36,414 nucleotides of DNA from Gammaproteobacteria bacterium (GTDB lineage: Bacteria > Pseudomonadota > Gammaproteobacteria > Steroidobacterales > Steroidobacteraceae), in NCBI GenBank assembly GCA_030037905.1, contig JASHPX010000371.1:1-36414 (forward strand), read 5' to 3'. The notes beneath the pieces were generated by a model. It was not told the origin of the DNA. It ran no database searches and worked only from the letters and a program-made list of their open reading frames with translations. Within the stretch, counting starts at the first letter, position 1. Each line of letters opens with the position of its first letter. A program made the position numbers and the translations under genes. Of the stretch, positions 17,029-26,422 are shown piece by piece.

Positions 17029-18261
17029 TCACACCGTTCGTGTCGCCACCACCGGCGGTACCGACGCGGCGCGCAGCGCAGGACACAGCACCGCCAGCTG
17101 CCCGAGCGCGAGCACCGCGGCGAGACCCACGAGCAGGTAGCTCACCGGCAGGCGCGACATCTGCAGGGTCTCGACCATCCAGAGATTGGCCGCGAGACCC
17201 AGCCCGACACCGGCAACGCCGCCCGAGGCCGCAATCACGAGGTTCTCGATCTGAAAGTACTGTACGACCACCGGCCGCGTCGCCCCGAGCGCCCGGCGGA
17301 TGCCGATCTGCCGCCGCCGCTGCGACACCCAGTAGCTCGTCAGCCCGACGATGCCGAAGGCGAGCACCACCAGCAGCACCGCGCACACGGCGCCCAGGAT
17401 CACCGCGAGACCCCGGTCATCGTGATACACCGCGGCGCGCGCCGCGCTGAAGGGCTGCACCTTTTCGATCAGGCGGTTGGGGTCGATCTGCAGCAGCCGC
17501 TGCGGCGCCGCTCTCATTACGGCGGCGAGCTGCCCCGGTTTTGCCCGCACCACGTAGTAGGCCTCGTCGGTCACGTCGCGGTACGGCATCAGCACCGAGT
17601 TGTCGACGTTGGCGCCGCCGAGATCGCCGCCGCCCGAGACCCATGGGCCCTGCAATCGCTCGACCACGCCGATGACCGGCACCGTGCGCGTCCAGCCCAT
17701 GATGTAGAGGCCTCGGCCGACGGCCGGGCCATGCGGAAACAGCTTGCGCGCCAGCGCCTGGGTGATGATCAGTCCATCGGGCACCGGCTGGCTGTCGTCG
17801 GTGCTATTCAGGATGTCCGTGGCGCTGAAGTTACGGCCGGCGGTCAGACGCAGACCCAGCGTCTGCAGCGTTTGCTCATCGCCGTCATACACCGCAGTGT
17901 CGGCCGCCGCCGGCTGCGTGCCGTCAACGGGCAGCCGGATCCACACGGCGCTGCCACCACCCTTGTCGCTCAACGGATAGGTGTTGGTGACGTAGGTGCC
18001 GGCAACGCCGGCCATGGCGCGTAGCGCCGCCAGGTCGTTGATGACTCCCGGCGTATGATCCCCGGCGCCGATCCAATCATTGGCGATCGCGAACAGAGTC
18101 GCCTCGTCGGTACCACTGGGACGCCCCAGCTGCGCCAATCGCTGCTGGATGATGAACAGAGCATTGCACAGGATCGCGAGCGTCACGGCGATCTGCAGGC
18201 CGATCAGCGCTGCACCGACTTTGTTACGACGCATGGCCGAGAGGATGGGATGCACGGACAT
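17029..18261 (-). CDS. FtsX/MacB-type ABC permease, B-type (B5)
   Basis: MSVHPILSAMRRNKVGAALIGLQIAVTLAILCNALFIIQQRLAQLGRPSGTDEATLF... Confidence 0.9.
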   Translation of the reverse strand: MSVHPILSAMRRNKVGAALIGLQIAVTLAILCNALFIIQQRLAQLGRPSGTDEATLFAIANDWIGAGDHTPGVINDLAALRAMAGVAGTYVTNTYPLSDKGGGSAVWIRLPVDGTQPAAADTAVYDGDEQTLQTLGLRLTAGRNFSATDILNSTDDSQPVPDGLIITQALARKLFPHGPAVGRGLYIMGWTRTVPVIGVVERLQGPWVSGGGDLGGANVDNSVLMPYRDVTDEAYYVVRAKPGQLAAVMRAAPQRLLQIDPNRLIEKVQPFSAARAAVYHDDRGLAVILGAVCAVLLVVLAFGIVGLTSYWVSQRRRQIGIRRALGATRPVVVQYFQIENLVIAASGGVAGVGLGLAANLWMVETLQMSRLPVSYLLVGLAAVLALGQLAVLCPALRAASVPPVVATRTV

Positions 18262-18271
18262 CGACCTGGCC

Positions 18272-19594
18272 TCACTGCGCCTCGAGTTGCCAGGCGGGCT
18301 GCACGCGCGTGGCACGCCAGGTCGGGTACAGGCCCGCCAGTATCGTCGCGACAATCGCAACCGCGACCGTAATCAACATGTCAGCGGCGTCCAAATGCGA
18401 CAGCACACGCATGTCGCTGCCGAGCAGCGCCCGCAGGGCCGCGAGGCCCAGAGCCGTCAATACGAGCCCCAGCAGCGCCCCGACGACACCGATGACGAGA
18501 GCCTCGATCAGGCACTGCGCGAACACCACCGCGCGGCCGGCCCCGAGCGCACGCCGCACGCCGATGTCAGCGGCGCGACGCATGATCCGCGCGAGCATCA
18601 GCCCCATGGCATTGAGCAGACAGACCAGCAGAAAGCTGAAGGACACCAGCAACAGGATGCGCGATTCGTTCGACACGACGCGCCGATAGACGAGCCACTG
18701 GCGCACGTTACGCAGCTGCACGTGTGGCGGCCAGTGGAAACGGCCGATGCGCTGCTGTTCGGCCGCGTAATCGGTCAGATACGCACGGTAGCGCGCCACA
18801 TCGGTGCTTGTCGGCAGCTCGACCCAGAATTACAGCCACGTACAATCCGAGCGCAGCAGCCCGTCCCAGCCGGGCGGCGTAGGAGCCACGCAGGGACCGC
18901 CCTCGCTGGAGTGCTTGCGCAGGTCGATTGCGGTTGTGAAAGGCAGGAACACATCTTCAGGCGTGCCGCCGAAGGCGTCCTGCGGATCGTAGTAGCGCGG
19001 CACCGGATCCCAGCGGGCGAGAACCCCGACAATGCGGAATACGTCAGCGTCGAGCCGCAGCACCCGGCCGACGCTGTTGGCGCCGCCGAACAGCCGATCA
19101 TTGAGCTCGCGGCTGATCACGACGACGGGTACGTGTCCTTGATCGTCGGCAGAGCTCCACGGGCCACCGTAGCGGAACGGCACGTCGAACATGCGGAAAA
19201 AATCCGCGTACGCTGCGCGCGCACCAGCCCGGAAGGGCGGCAGCTGCGACTGCGACTGCGACTGCGGCGGCCACACCGCAAATTGCGTCTTGTACAGCAC
19301 CGTCTGTCGCTCGCCGGCGTGCGCGCGCATGAGCGCCGTGGCGTCGATGTAGCCGAGCTGATCGCTCAGATGGTCCGGATTGGGTCCGTTCGCGCCCAGG
19401 CCCCAGGCATCGATCTGCGGGGCGAAGAGCTGCGTGGCGTGGTCGGCGATCGGATCGGCGGCCATGGCGCGAAACACCGTCAACGTGGTCATCGCGGCGC
19501 CGATGCCCACGCCGATCGTGAGGACCATCAGCGCCGTGAGCGCGGGGTTGCGGCGCAGGCTGCGCAGGGCGAGGGTGAGGTAGTAGCCGAGCAC
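18272..19594 (-). pseudogene. FtsX/MacB-type ABC permease, A-type (A5), interrupted by an in-frame TAA
   Basis: [25 protein letters not shown]...GLLRSDCTWL-stop-FWVELPTSTDVARYRAYLTDYAAEQQ...; both halves in the same frame, TAA at 18832-18830 (minus). Confidence 0.88.
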
Positions 19595-19606
19595 GGCCCT
19601 CGCCAA

Positions 19607-19822
19607 TCAGTCTTTTTCGTGTCCAGCCGGTCCGGGCGGTTCCGGGAATGCCCTCAGCGCATCCTTCACCACCGACAGCAGTGCGGGCGCATGTCTGACC
19701 GCGACGTCGTACACCTTACGGTGATCGAGCTCCGCATAGCCATGCACGAGTATGTTGCGAAAACCGATGATCTCGCGTGACTCGATGTCTTCGAGATAGA
19801 CTCCAGGGTCACGCTGCGGCAT
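19607..19822 (-). CDS. HepT-like HEPN protein, internally shortened
   Basis: MPQRDPGVYLEDIESREIIGFRNILVHGYAELDHRKVYDVAVRHAPALLSVVKDALRAF: N-terminus joined to the RX4HXY (RNILVHGY) region, central helices missing. Confidence 0.75.
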   Translation of the reverse strand: MPQRDPGVYLEDIESREIIGFRNILVHGYAELDHRKVYDVAVRHAPALLSVVKDALRAFPEPPGPAGHEKD

Positions 19823-20117
19823 AGACAGGCGATTTGCTGTGTTCGATGTAGTGGCGCAGCCGGCGATTTCGAATGGCATGCAGCTCGACCAGGTCCACGG
19901 AACGCCCAAAGAGAGCCTGCAACGATTCTTTCAGATCCAGAAAATTGCTAAAGCTGCCAGCTGCATGCGCCTCGAATTCGATCAGGACATCTATGTCGCT
20001 GCGGTCCGGATCGAAGTCGTCACGAAGAATCGAACCGAACACGTCGAGCTTGCGCACGCCATGACGTCGGCACAGTCCGACAATGGCGTCACGGTTGATT
20101 TCAATGAGGGGATGCAT
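19809..20117 (-). CDS. MntA-like nucleotidyltransferase antitoxin
   Basis: MHPLIEINRDAIVGLCRRHGVRKLDVFGSILRDDFDPDRSDIDVLIEFE: minimal nucleotidyltransferase GS...DxD motif; overlaps the HepT-like ORF by 14 bp. Confidence 0.88.
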   Translation of the reverse strand: MHPLIEINRDAIVGLCRRHGVRKLDVFGSILRDDFDPDRSDIDVLIEFEAHAAGSFSNFLDLKESLQALFGRSVDLVELHAIRNRRLRHYIEHSKSPVYAAA

Positions 20118-20327
20118 GGTCAAATCCCGACCGCTAGGCTGCCACGGAGCCACCAAAAAGACGAGGATAAAAATGAGGTCCGCCGTTCAAGCCGGCCTTA
20201 CAGATTGCCAGCACGCGGCTACGCCTGCCCGCGTGCAGCTGCATGCCGATCTCGTCCAGAAAGTGAGCGAATTTTAACATAGAACGCGATAACTTCTGTG
20301 CGGTCGGCGCGCGGGTCCGCCCGAGTC

Positions 20328-21587
20328 TCATAGGGTCCGCGCGGCTTCCGCCGGCGGCACCGACGTGGCGCGCAGCGCCGGCCATAGCGTCGCGACCTGC
20401 CCGAGCAGCAGCATGACGATGGCTCCGAGCACGGCATAGCGGTAATCCAGGCGGGCCATCTGGAAGCGGTCGACCATCCAGAAATTCGCCGCGATCGCGA
20501 GTCCAACGCCTGCCAGTACCCCTGCGCCCGCGATCAATAGATTCTCTGTCTGAAAATGTCGCACGATGGCTGCGTGGGTTGCACCCAGCGCGCGCCGGAT
20601 GCCGATATGCCGGCGACGCTGATTGACCCAGCAGCTCGTCAGCCCAACGATGCCCCACCCCGTCATCGCCAGCAGGACCGCGCTCACCCCCGTCAGCATG
20701 ATCACCTGGCCGCGGTCACCGCGATACAGGCGCTGCCGGGCGGCGGACAAGGACTCGACGTCGCGCAGCACCCGGGCTCGACTGACGGCATAGAGCCTGG
20801 CCGTCGCGACCTTCATCGCTGGTCCCACCTGCGCGGCGGACGCCACGCGCACCACGTAGTAGGCGTTCGCAGCCGCGTCACGGTACGGCAGCAGCATAGA
20901 ACTGTATGCCGACATGTGGAACGGGCGGAACAGGGGCGGCGGGTCCGCCGTCGCGACCTGCAGCGCTTTGACGACCCCCACGATCGGCACCGACGCGCCG
21001 GGCAGCGTAGGGAACCCGACGAGGGTTGCCACGCGCCCGAGGACATTGCCGTCCGGAGCCAGTTGCCGTGCAAGCTGTTGCGTGACGATGACGCCGTCCG
21101 GAGGCGGCACTGGCGGCCCGGAGCCGTAATAGGACTGCACGTCATCGCCGCCGAAGTTGCGGCCGGCGATCAGCCGCAGTCCCAGTGTGCGCAGCGTCTG
21201 GCTGTCTGCCAGATAGACGCCGACATTGATCTCGGAACCCTTGACACCAGGATGGAGCGTAATCGCGAAGGTGTCGCCGAGGTCGCTGAGCGGGTAAGAG
21301 TTGGTGGCGTAGACATCGACGACCCCCGGCACTGAGCGCAGTGCCGCCAGATCAGTCTGCACGCGTGCGCCGATGTCGGCCGGCTTGCCAATCCATTGAT
21401 TCTGGATCGCAAACAAACGCGCTTCGTCGACCCCGGTTGACCGCGCCATCGATACCAGTCGCTCGTGAATGATGAACAGCGCGTTGCTGAGGATGGCCAG
21501 CGTCAAGGCGATCTGTATCGCGATCAGCACCGGGCCCAGTGCGTTGCGGCGCATCGCTGCCAGGATCGGATGTATGGGCATCCGCAC
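20328..21587 (-). CDS. FtsX/MacB-type ABC permease, B-type (B6)
   Basis: MRMPIHPILAAMRRNALGPVLIAIQIALTLAILSNALFIIHERLVSMARSTGVDEARLFAIQNQW... Confidence 0.9.
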   Translation of the reverse strand: MRMPIHPILAAMRRNALGPVLIAIQIALTLAILSNALFIIHERLVSMARSTGVDEARLFAIQNQWIGKPADIGARVQTDLAALRSVPGVVDVYATNSYPLSDLGDTFAITLHPGVKGSEINVGVYLADSQTLRTLGLRLIAGRNFGGDDVQSYYGSGPPVPPPDGVIVTQQLARQLAPDGNVLGRVATLVGFPTLPGASVPIVGVVKALQVATADPPPLFRPFHMSAYSSMLLPYRDAAANAYYVVRVASAAQVGPAMKVATARLYAVSRARVLRDVESLSAARQRLYRGDRGQVIMLTGVSAVLLAMTGWGIVGLTSCWVNQRRRHIGIRRALGATHAAIVRHFQTENLLIAGAGVLAGVGLAIAANFWMVDRFQMARLDYRYAVLGAIVMLLLGQVATLWPALRATSVPPAEAARTL

Positions 21588-22910
21588 TTACTGCACCTTG
21601 AGCTGGAACGCCGGCTGCACACGGCTCATACGCCAGGTGGGATAGAGCCCTGCGAGCAGCGTCGCGAGAATCGACAGTGCGACGGCGATCGCCGCATCGG
21701 CGCCATCGAAGCGAACCAGCTCGAGTAGGTTGACCGGTAGCAGCAGGCGGCTCACCCGCAGCCCCAGGCCCGAGAGCAGCAGCCCGAGCCCGGCGCCGAG
21801 CACACCGATCATGCCGACTTCGATCAAGCTCTGCAGGAAGATGGCGCTTCGGGTTGCACCGGTCGCGCGGCGGACGCTGACATCGAGAGCGCGCGGCAGG
21901 AACCTCGCCAGAATGATGCCCATGGCATTGACCAGACAGGCGACGAGCAGCGCGAAGGCGACGATCACGGCGATACGCACCTGGGCCGGCACCACATTCT
22001 GGGCACGCAGCCACTGGTTGACATCGCGCAGCCGGACGCGCGTGGGCCATTGAAAACGGCCGGTGAGACGTTGCTCGGTGGCATACGCCGTCAGGAGCTG
22101 TGTATAGCGCTGCACGGCGGCTGCGGTCGGCAGCTCTACCCAGAGCTGTACCCAGGTGCACTCCGAGGTCTGCAGCTCTTGCCACAGCTTGAAAGGAGCT
22201 GAATGGATGCTCCGGCAGGCGAGCATCGAATTGCTCGTCAGTTGCAGGTCCACGGCGCGGGTGAAGGGCATGAACAGCGCGTCAGCACTGGTGAGTGCCC
22301 CCGGGCTGACGTCATAGAAACGCGGCACCGGCTGCCAAGTGTCGGTGACCCCCACGATGCGATAGTCCTGCGTGTCGACGCGCAGCGTTCGGCCGACGCT
22401 GTCTGCTCCACCGAACAGACGGTCGTTGAGTGCTCGCGACAGGACAACGACCGCGGCATGGGCCGCATCGTCCTGCCTGCCCCACGGCGCACCGTACCGG
22501 AACGGCACGTCGAACATCGGAAAGAAATCCGCACCCGTCGCGCGCGCGACGACCTGCAACGGGTAGATTTGCGGATCGGGCGGCGTCACCGCCACCGCGG
22601 TTGGATACATCACCGCCTGTGCCGCGGCCGCGTGCAGGCTCATCAGCGCCATGGCATCCCGGTAGGTCAAACCCACCGGTATTCGATCGGCGGTCATGGG
22701 AGGAAGACGGCAATCCCCGCAGTTGTCGATCTGCGGCGCGAACAGCTCGGCGGACTTCCCAGGAATCGGGTTGCCCGCCGCGGTCCGGAAGATGGCGAGC
22801 GTGGTCATCGATATGCCGATGCCCACCCCGATCGCCACGATCATCAATGCCGTGAGCGCGGGGCTGCGCCGCAGGCTGCACAGCGCGAGGGTCAGGTAGT
22901 AGCCGAACAT
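21588..22910 (-). CDS. FtsX/MacB-type ABC permease, A-type (A6)
   Basis: MFGYYLTLALCSLRRSPALTALMIVAIGVGIGISMTTLAIFRTAAGNPIPGKSAELFAPQIDNCGDC... Confidence 0.9.
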   Translation of the reverse strand: MFGYYLTLALCSLRRSPALTALMIVAIGVGIGISMTTLAIFRTAAGNPIPGKSAELFAPQIDNCGDCRLPPMTADRIPVGLTYRDAMALMSLHAAAAQAVMYPTAVAVTPPDPQIYPLQVVARATGADFFPMFDVPFRYGAPWGRQDDAAHAAVVVLSRALNDRLFGGADSVGRTLRVDTQDYRIVGVTDTWQPVPRFYDVSPGALTSADALFMPFTRAVDLQLTSNSMLACRSIHSAPFKLWQELQTSECTWVQLWVELPTAAAVQRYTQLLTAYATEQRLTGRFQWPTRVRLRDVNQWLRAQNVVPAQVRIAVIVAFALLVACLVNAMGIILARFLPRALDVSVRRATGATRSAIFLQSLIEVGMIGVLGAGLGLLLSGLGLRVSRLLLPVNLLELVRFDGADAAIAVALSILATLLAGLYPTWRMSRVQPAFQLKVQ

Positions 22911-23041
22911 CAGTTCGCCCCCTTCACCGCAACCCGCCCTGCCGTCCGTAGCCGCGAGCGCCGCAGGCGGTGTCCAGCCGCCGTACGAGCTCAACTCCAG
23001 CCGGCGAGGCAGGATTGCGGGTACCGAAATAATTCTCTAGC

Positions 23042-23061
23042 ATACACATTCGGAGGTGTAT
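23042..23061. promoter_or_regulatory. Inverted repeat over the vapB ribosome-binding region
   Basis: ATACAC-N8-GTGTAT; the GGAGG Shine-Dalgarno at 23052-23056 abuts the right arm. Confidence 0.5.
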
Positions 23062-23063
23062 AC

Positions 23064-23279
23064 ATGCGTACCAACATCGTGCTGGACGATCGCCTCGTCA
23101 AGGAGGCGATGCGGCTTTCCAGGGTTAAAACCAAGCGCGAAGCCGTGGACTTGGCGTTGCGCGATTACGTCGCTAGAGGCAAGCAGCGCGACATCCTGCG
23201 CCTGATCGATGCTCAGTTGATCGCTCCCGATTACGACGTTCGTGCCGTGCGGCGGCACATGACCCGTGATCCTGGTTGA
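23064..23279 (+). CDS. vapB: VapB-family antitoxin
   Basis: MRTNIVLDDRLVKEAMRLSRVKTKREAVDLALRDYVARGKQRDILRL. Confidence 0.9.
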   Translation: MRTNIVLDDRLVKEAMRLSRVKTKREAVDLALRDYVARGKQRDILRLIDAQLIAPDYDVRAVRRHMTRDPG

Positions 23280-23667
23280 CTCGGCCGTCTGGATCGATCT
23301 ACTTCGCAACCGGGACAGCACAGCGGTGGCTCGACTGCGGGCGCTGCTGGATCTGGGCGAAGCGGCGGCGACGTCGGTCATCGTCCAAGAGGTTCTGCAA
23401 GGGGCGGCGAGTGCAGCGGCGTTCGCCGAGCTGCGCCGGTATTTCACGGCAATACCGCTGCTTGGTACCGCCGAAACCCTCGAGCTGCACATTGCGGCGG
23501 CGGACCTGTATGCGCGGGCCCGCTGGCGTGCCATCACGCCGCGCAGTCCGAACGACTGTCTGATCGCTGCCGCGGCCATCCGGGAGGATGTCCCGCTCCT
23601 GCATGATGACCGGGACTTCGAGCAACTGGCCACGGTGGAGCCTCGATTGAAGCTACTGCGGCGGTAG
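23266..23667 (+). CDS. vapC: VapC-family PIN-domain toxin
   Basis: GTG start; MILVDSAVWIDLLRNRDS...TSVIVQEVLQG...SPNDCLIAAAAIREDVPLLHDDRDFEQLA; overlaps vapB. Confidence 0.92.
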   Translation: MILVDSAVWIDLLRNRDSTAVARLRALLDLGEAAATSVIVQEVLQGAASAAAFAELRRYFTAIPLLGTAETLELHIAAADLYARARWRAITPRSPNDCLIAAAAIREDVPLLHDDRDFEQLATVEPRLKLLRR

Positions 23668-23697
23668 GGCATGAGCGCGGAGGCGCCGCGATCGACG

Positions 23698-23816
23698 ATG
23701 GCCAGCGTGGTCATCGAAATGCCGATGCCCACTCCGATCGCGGCGATCATCAGCGGCGTGAGCACGACATTGCGCCGCAGGCTGCGTAGCGCCAGGTTGA
23801 GGTAATAGCCGAACAT
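23698..23816 (-). pseudogene. N-terminal remnant of an A-type permease (A6')
   Basis: [40 protein letters not shown], then homology to the A family ends. Confidence 0.88.
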
Positions 23817-23842
23817 CAGCTCGCCCCCTTTTACCGTGGCCC

Positions 23843-25069
23843 TCACACCGCACGCGTGGCTTCCGCCGGCGGCACCGCGGCAGCACGCAGCGCCGGCAGG
23901 AGCGTCGCGACCTGCCCCAGTCCGACGATGACGATCGCCCCGCCGATTAGATAGTCCGGCGGCAACCTGGCCACCGCGAAATGACCGATCATCCACAGGT
24001 TCGCGGCGACGGCGAGCGCGACACCGACCACGACACCGCTGGCGGCGATGACAAAGTTCTCGGTCTGAAAGTGGCGCACGATACCCGGCCGCGTCGCACC
24101 GAGCGCGCGTCGGATGCCGATCTGATGCCGGCGCTGCTCGACCCAGTAGCTCGTCAGGCCGACGATGCCCAGCGCTGTGACCGCAGCGAGCACGGCGCAG
24201 ATCTCGGTCAGCATGTGTGCCAGACTGCTGTCACCGTGGTAGATCTGCCGGCGTGCCTCGCGCAGGGATTGCACTTGCTGGATGACCCGTGCCCGGCTGA
24301 GCCGCAGCAGCGCCGCCGGCGCGGCCCTCATCGTGGCATCGAGCCGTCCGGGAGCGCTACGGACGATGTAGAACAGTGACGCATTCACTTCGCGGCACGG
24401 CAGCAGGATCGAGTTCTCCACCGCGGCGCCGCTACCGTACTCATCCACCGCCGGCGCCTGCAGCCGCCGGATGATGCCGATGATCGGTGCGCTCACTCGC
24501 GCGCCGCCCAACAGGGTTGCGACCCGGCCGAGAACCCGGCCGCCGGGAGACAGCTCCTCGGCCAGCGCCCGCGTCACCAGGATCCCGCTCGGCGGCCCGA
24601 CAGTCGCCAGATTGCAATCGGATATCTCTGTAGCGGTGAAGTTCCGGCCAGCCGAAAGCCTCGCGCCGAGGGTGTGCAAAGCCTGGGCGTCGCCGAAGTA
24701 GGCCGCGGCGAGCTGTACGCTCGCCGGTCGATCCGGATGCAGGGTGATTCCGATGTTGAAGTCGTTATCGCTGAGAGGCTGAGTATTGGACGCGAATGCG
24801 TCCACGACGCCCAGGACAGTGCGCAGCGCGGCGACGTCGGCGCTTATCCGCGCCGCCAGATCGCGCGGCTGGCCGACCCATTGGTTTTCGATCGCAAAGA
24901 TGTCCGCCTCATCGACGCCGCTCGGACGATTGCTCAGCGCGAGCCGCTGCCGCACCACGAACAGCGCATTGCAAAGGATGGCAAGCGTCACGGCCATCTG
25001 CAGTGCAATCAGCGCCGCAGCGACCTTGTTACGGCGCATTGCGGAGAGGATCGGGTGTAGCTGCAGCAT
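23843..25069 (-). CDS. FtsX/MacB-type ABC permease, B-type (B7)
   Basis: MLQLHPILSAMRRNKVAAALIALQMAVTLAILCNALFVVRQRLALSNRPSGVDEADIFAIENQW... Confidence 0.9.
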   Translation of the reverse strand: MLQLHPILSAMRRNKVAAALIALQMAVTLAILCNALFVVRQRLALSNRPSGVDEADIFAIENQWVGQPRDLAARISADVAALRTVLGVVDAFASNTQPLSDNDFNIGITLHPDRPASVQLAAAYFGDAQALHTLGARLSAGRNFTATEISDCNLATVGPPSGILVTRALAEELSPGGRVLGRVATLLGGARVSAPIIGIIRRLQAPAVDEYGSGAAVENSILLPCREVNASLFYIVRSAPGRLDATMRAAPAALLRLSRARVIQQVQSLREARRQIYHGDSSLAHMLTEICAVLAAVTALGIVGLTSYWVEQRRHQIGIRRALGATRPGIVRHFQTENFVIAASGVVVGVALAVAANLWMIGHFAVARLPPDYLIGGAIVIVGLGQVATLLPALRAAAVPPAEATRAV

Positions 25070-25077
25070 CGCCGCCC

Positions 25078-26397
25078 CTACCGAATCTTGAGCCGCCAGG
25101 CCGGCTGCACCCGGGCCGCCCGCCACGTGGGATACAGCCCGGCGAGCACGGTCGCGCTGACACCCAGTATCACGGCGATCGTTGCATCCGCGCCGTCGAG
25201 CCGCGTCAAAACGGATGCGGCGGCCGGAAACAGCCCCCGGGCGTCGGTCAGTCCGAGCACCGCAAGTCCCAGCCCGGCGACTCCGCCCGCGACGCCAATG
25301 ACTCCGGCCTCCACCAAGGACTGGGCAAAAATGGCGCCGCGGGCGGCGCCCAGGGCACGTCGAATCGCGATCTGCACGGACCGTCGCAGGAATTTCGCCA
25401 GCATCAGCCCCAGCGCGTTCAGCAGGCAGACGACCAGGAAACCGAAGGACACCAGCACCAGCAGCCGCACGTCGTCGTTGACGACGTGGTTGTAGACGAG
25501 CCATTGCCGTACGTCGCGCAGCGCCACCCGCGCCGGCCAATTGAAGCGGCCGCTCTGCCGTTGTGCGGCCGCGTAGTTCTGCAGGAACTGCCGGTACCCG
25601 CGCACCGCCGCCGTGGTGGGCAGCTCCGCCCAAAACTCTACCCAGGTGCATTCCGACTGCAGCACATTGGGTCCGGTACTCTTGAAGCAGCTCAAATAGC
25701 CCTGTGGAAGCTGCCGCTGCACCGCGAGCGTGAACGGCATGAAGATCTGCTCGGGATCCGAGAAGGAACCGTCCCCGGTCAGATCGTAGAAGCGCGGCAC
25801 CGGGTGCCAGTCGTCGATCACACCGGCGACCCGGTAGTCATCGGTGCCAAGCATGAGGGTCCGGCCCACGCTGTTGCGGCCGCCGAACAGCCGATCGTTG
25901 AGCTTGCGCGACAGTACGACCACGGGTGCATGAGCATCATCGTCGGCCGCGCTCCACGGGCCCCCGTATTCGAACGGCACCGCGAACATCGGAAAGAAAT
26001 CGGCATAGGTCGCGCGCACCGGGACCCGCAGGGGCAATTGCTGCGGGTCGGGCGGCGTGACGGTGATCGTCGTCGCGTACATCGCTGCCTGCCGGCGGGC
26101 CACATGCGCACGCATCAGCGCCATGGCGTCGATGTAGGTCAAGGTCAGCGGAAGTTGATCGTTGGTGAAATGCCTCCTGAACGGCGCCGGAACGCCGGCG
26201 GGACCGAGGTTATCGATCTGTGGTGTGAACAGCTGTACCGACTTGCGCGGAATCGGATCGCCGGCCATGACGCGAAAGATCGCCAGCGCCGTCATCGATG
26301 CACCGATGCCCACCGCGACGACGACGATCATCAGCGTACTCAGGATGCTATTGTGCCGCAGGCTGCGCAGCGCCAGGTTGAGGTGGTAGCCGAACAT
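25078..26397 (-). CDS. FtsX/MacB-type ABC permease, A-type (A7)
   Basis: [66 protein letters not shown]... Confidence 0.9.
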   Translation of the reverse strand: MFGYHLNLALRSLRHNSILSTLMIVVVAVGIGASMTALAIFRVMAGDPIPRKSVQLFTPQIDNLGPAGVPAPFRRHFTNDQLPLTLTYIDAMALMRAHVARRQAAMYATTITVTPPDPQQLPLRVPVRATYADFFPMFAVPFEYGGPWSAADDDAHAPVVVLSRKLNDRLFGGRNSVGRTLMLGTDDYRVAGVIDDWHPVPRFYDLTGDGSFSDPEQIFMPFTLAVQRQLPQGYLSCFKSTGPNVLQSECTWVEFWAELPTTAAVRGYRQFLQNYAAAQRQSGRFNWPARVALRDVRQWLVYNHVVNDDVRLLVLVSFGFLVVCLLNALGLMLAKFLRRSVQIAIRRALGAARGAIFAQSLVEAGVIGVAGGVAGLGLAVLGLTDARGLFPAAASVLTRLDGADATIAVILGVSATVLAGLYPTWRAARVQPAWRLKIR

Positions 26398-26422
26398 CAG
26401 CTCGTCCCCTACACCGCGGCCC

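Noticed and set aside
19244-19267. (CTGCGA)n microrepeat in A5 encoding QSQSQSQ
   Set aside because: Short in-frame coding repeat in an already inactivated gene; not enough to claim phase variation.
22911-23063. Sigma-54 promoter for the A6/B6 block
   Set aside because: Only GG-N9-GC and GG-N11-GC near matches were found; spacing is too strict to accept them.
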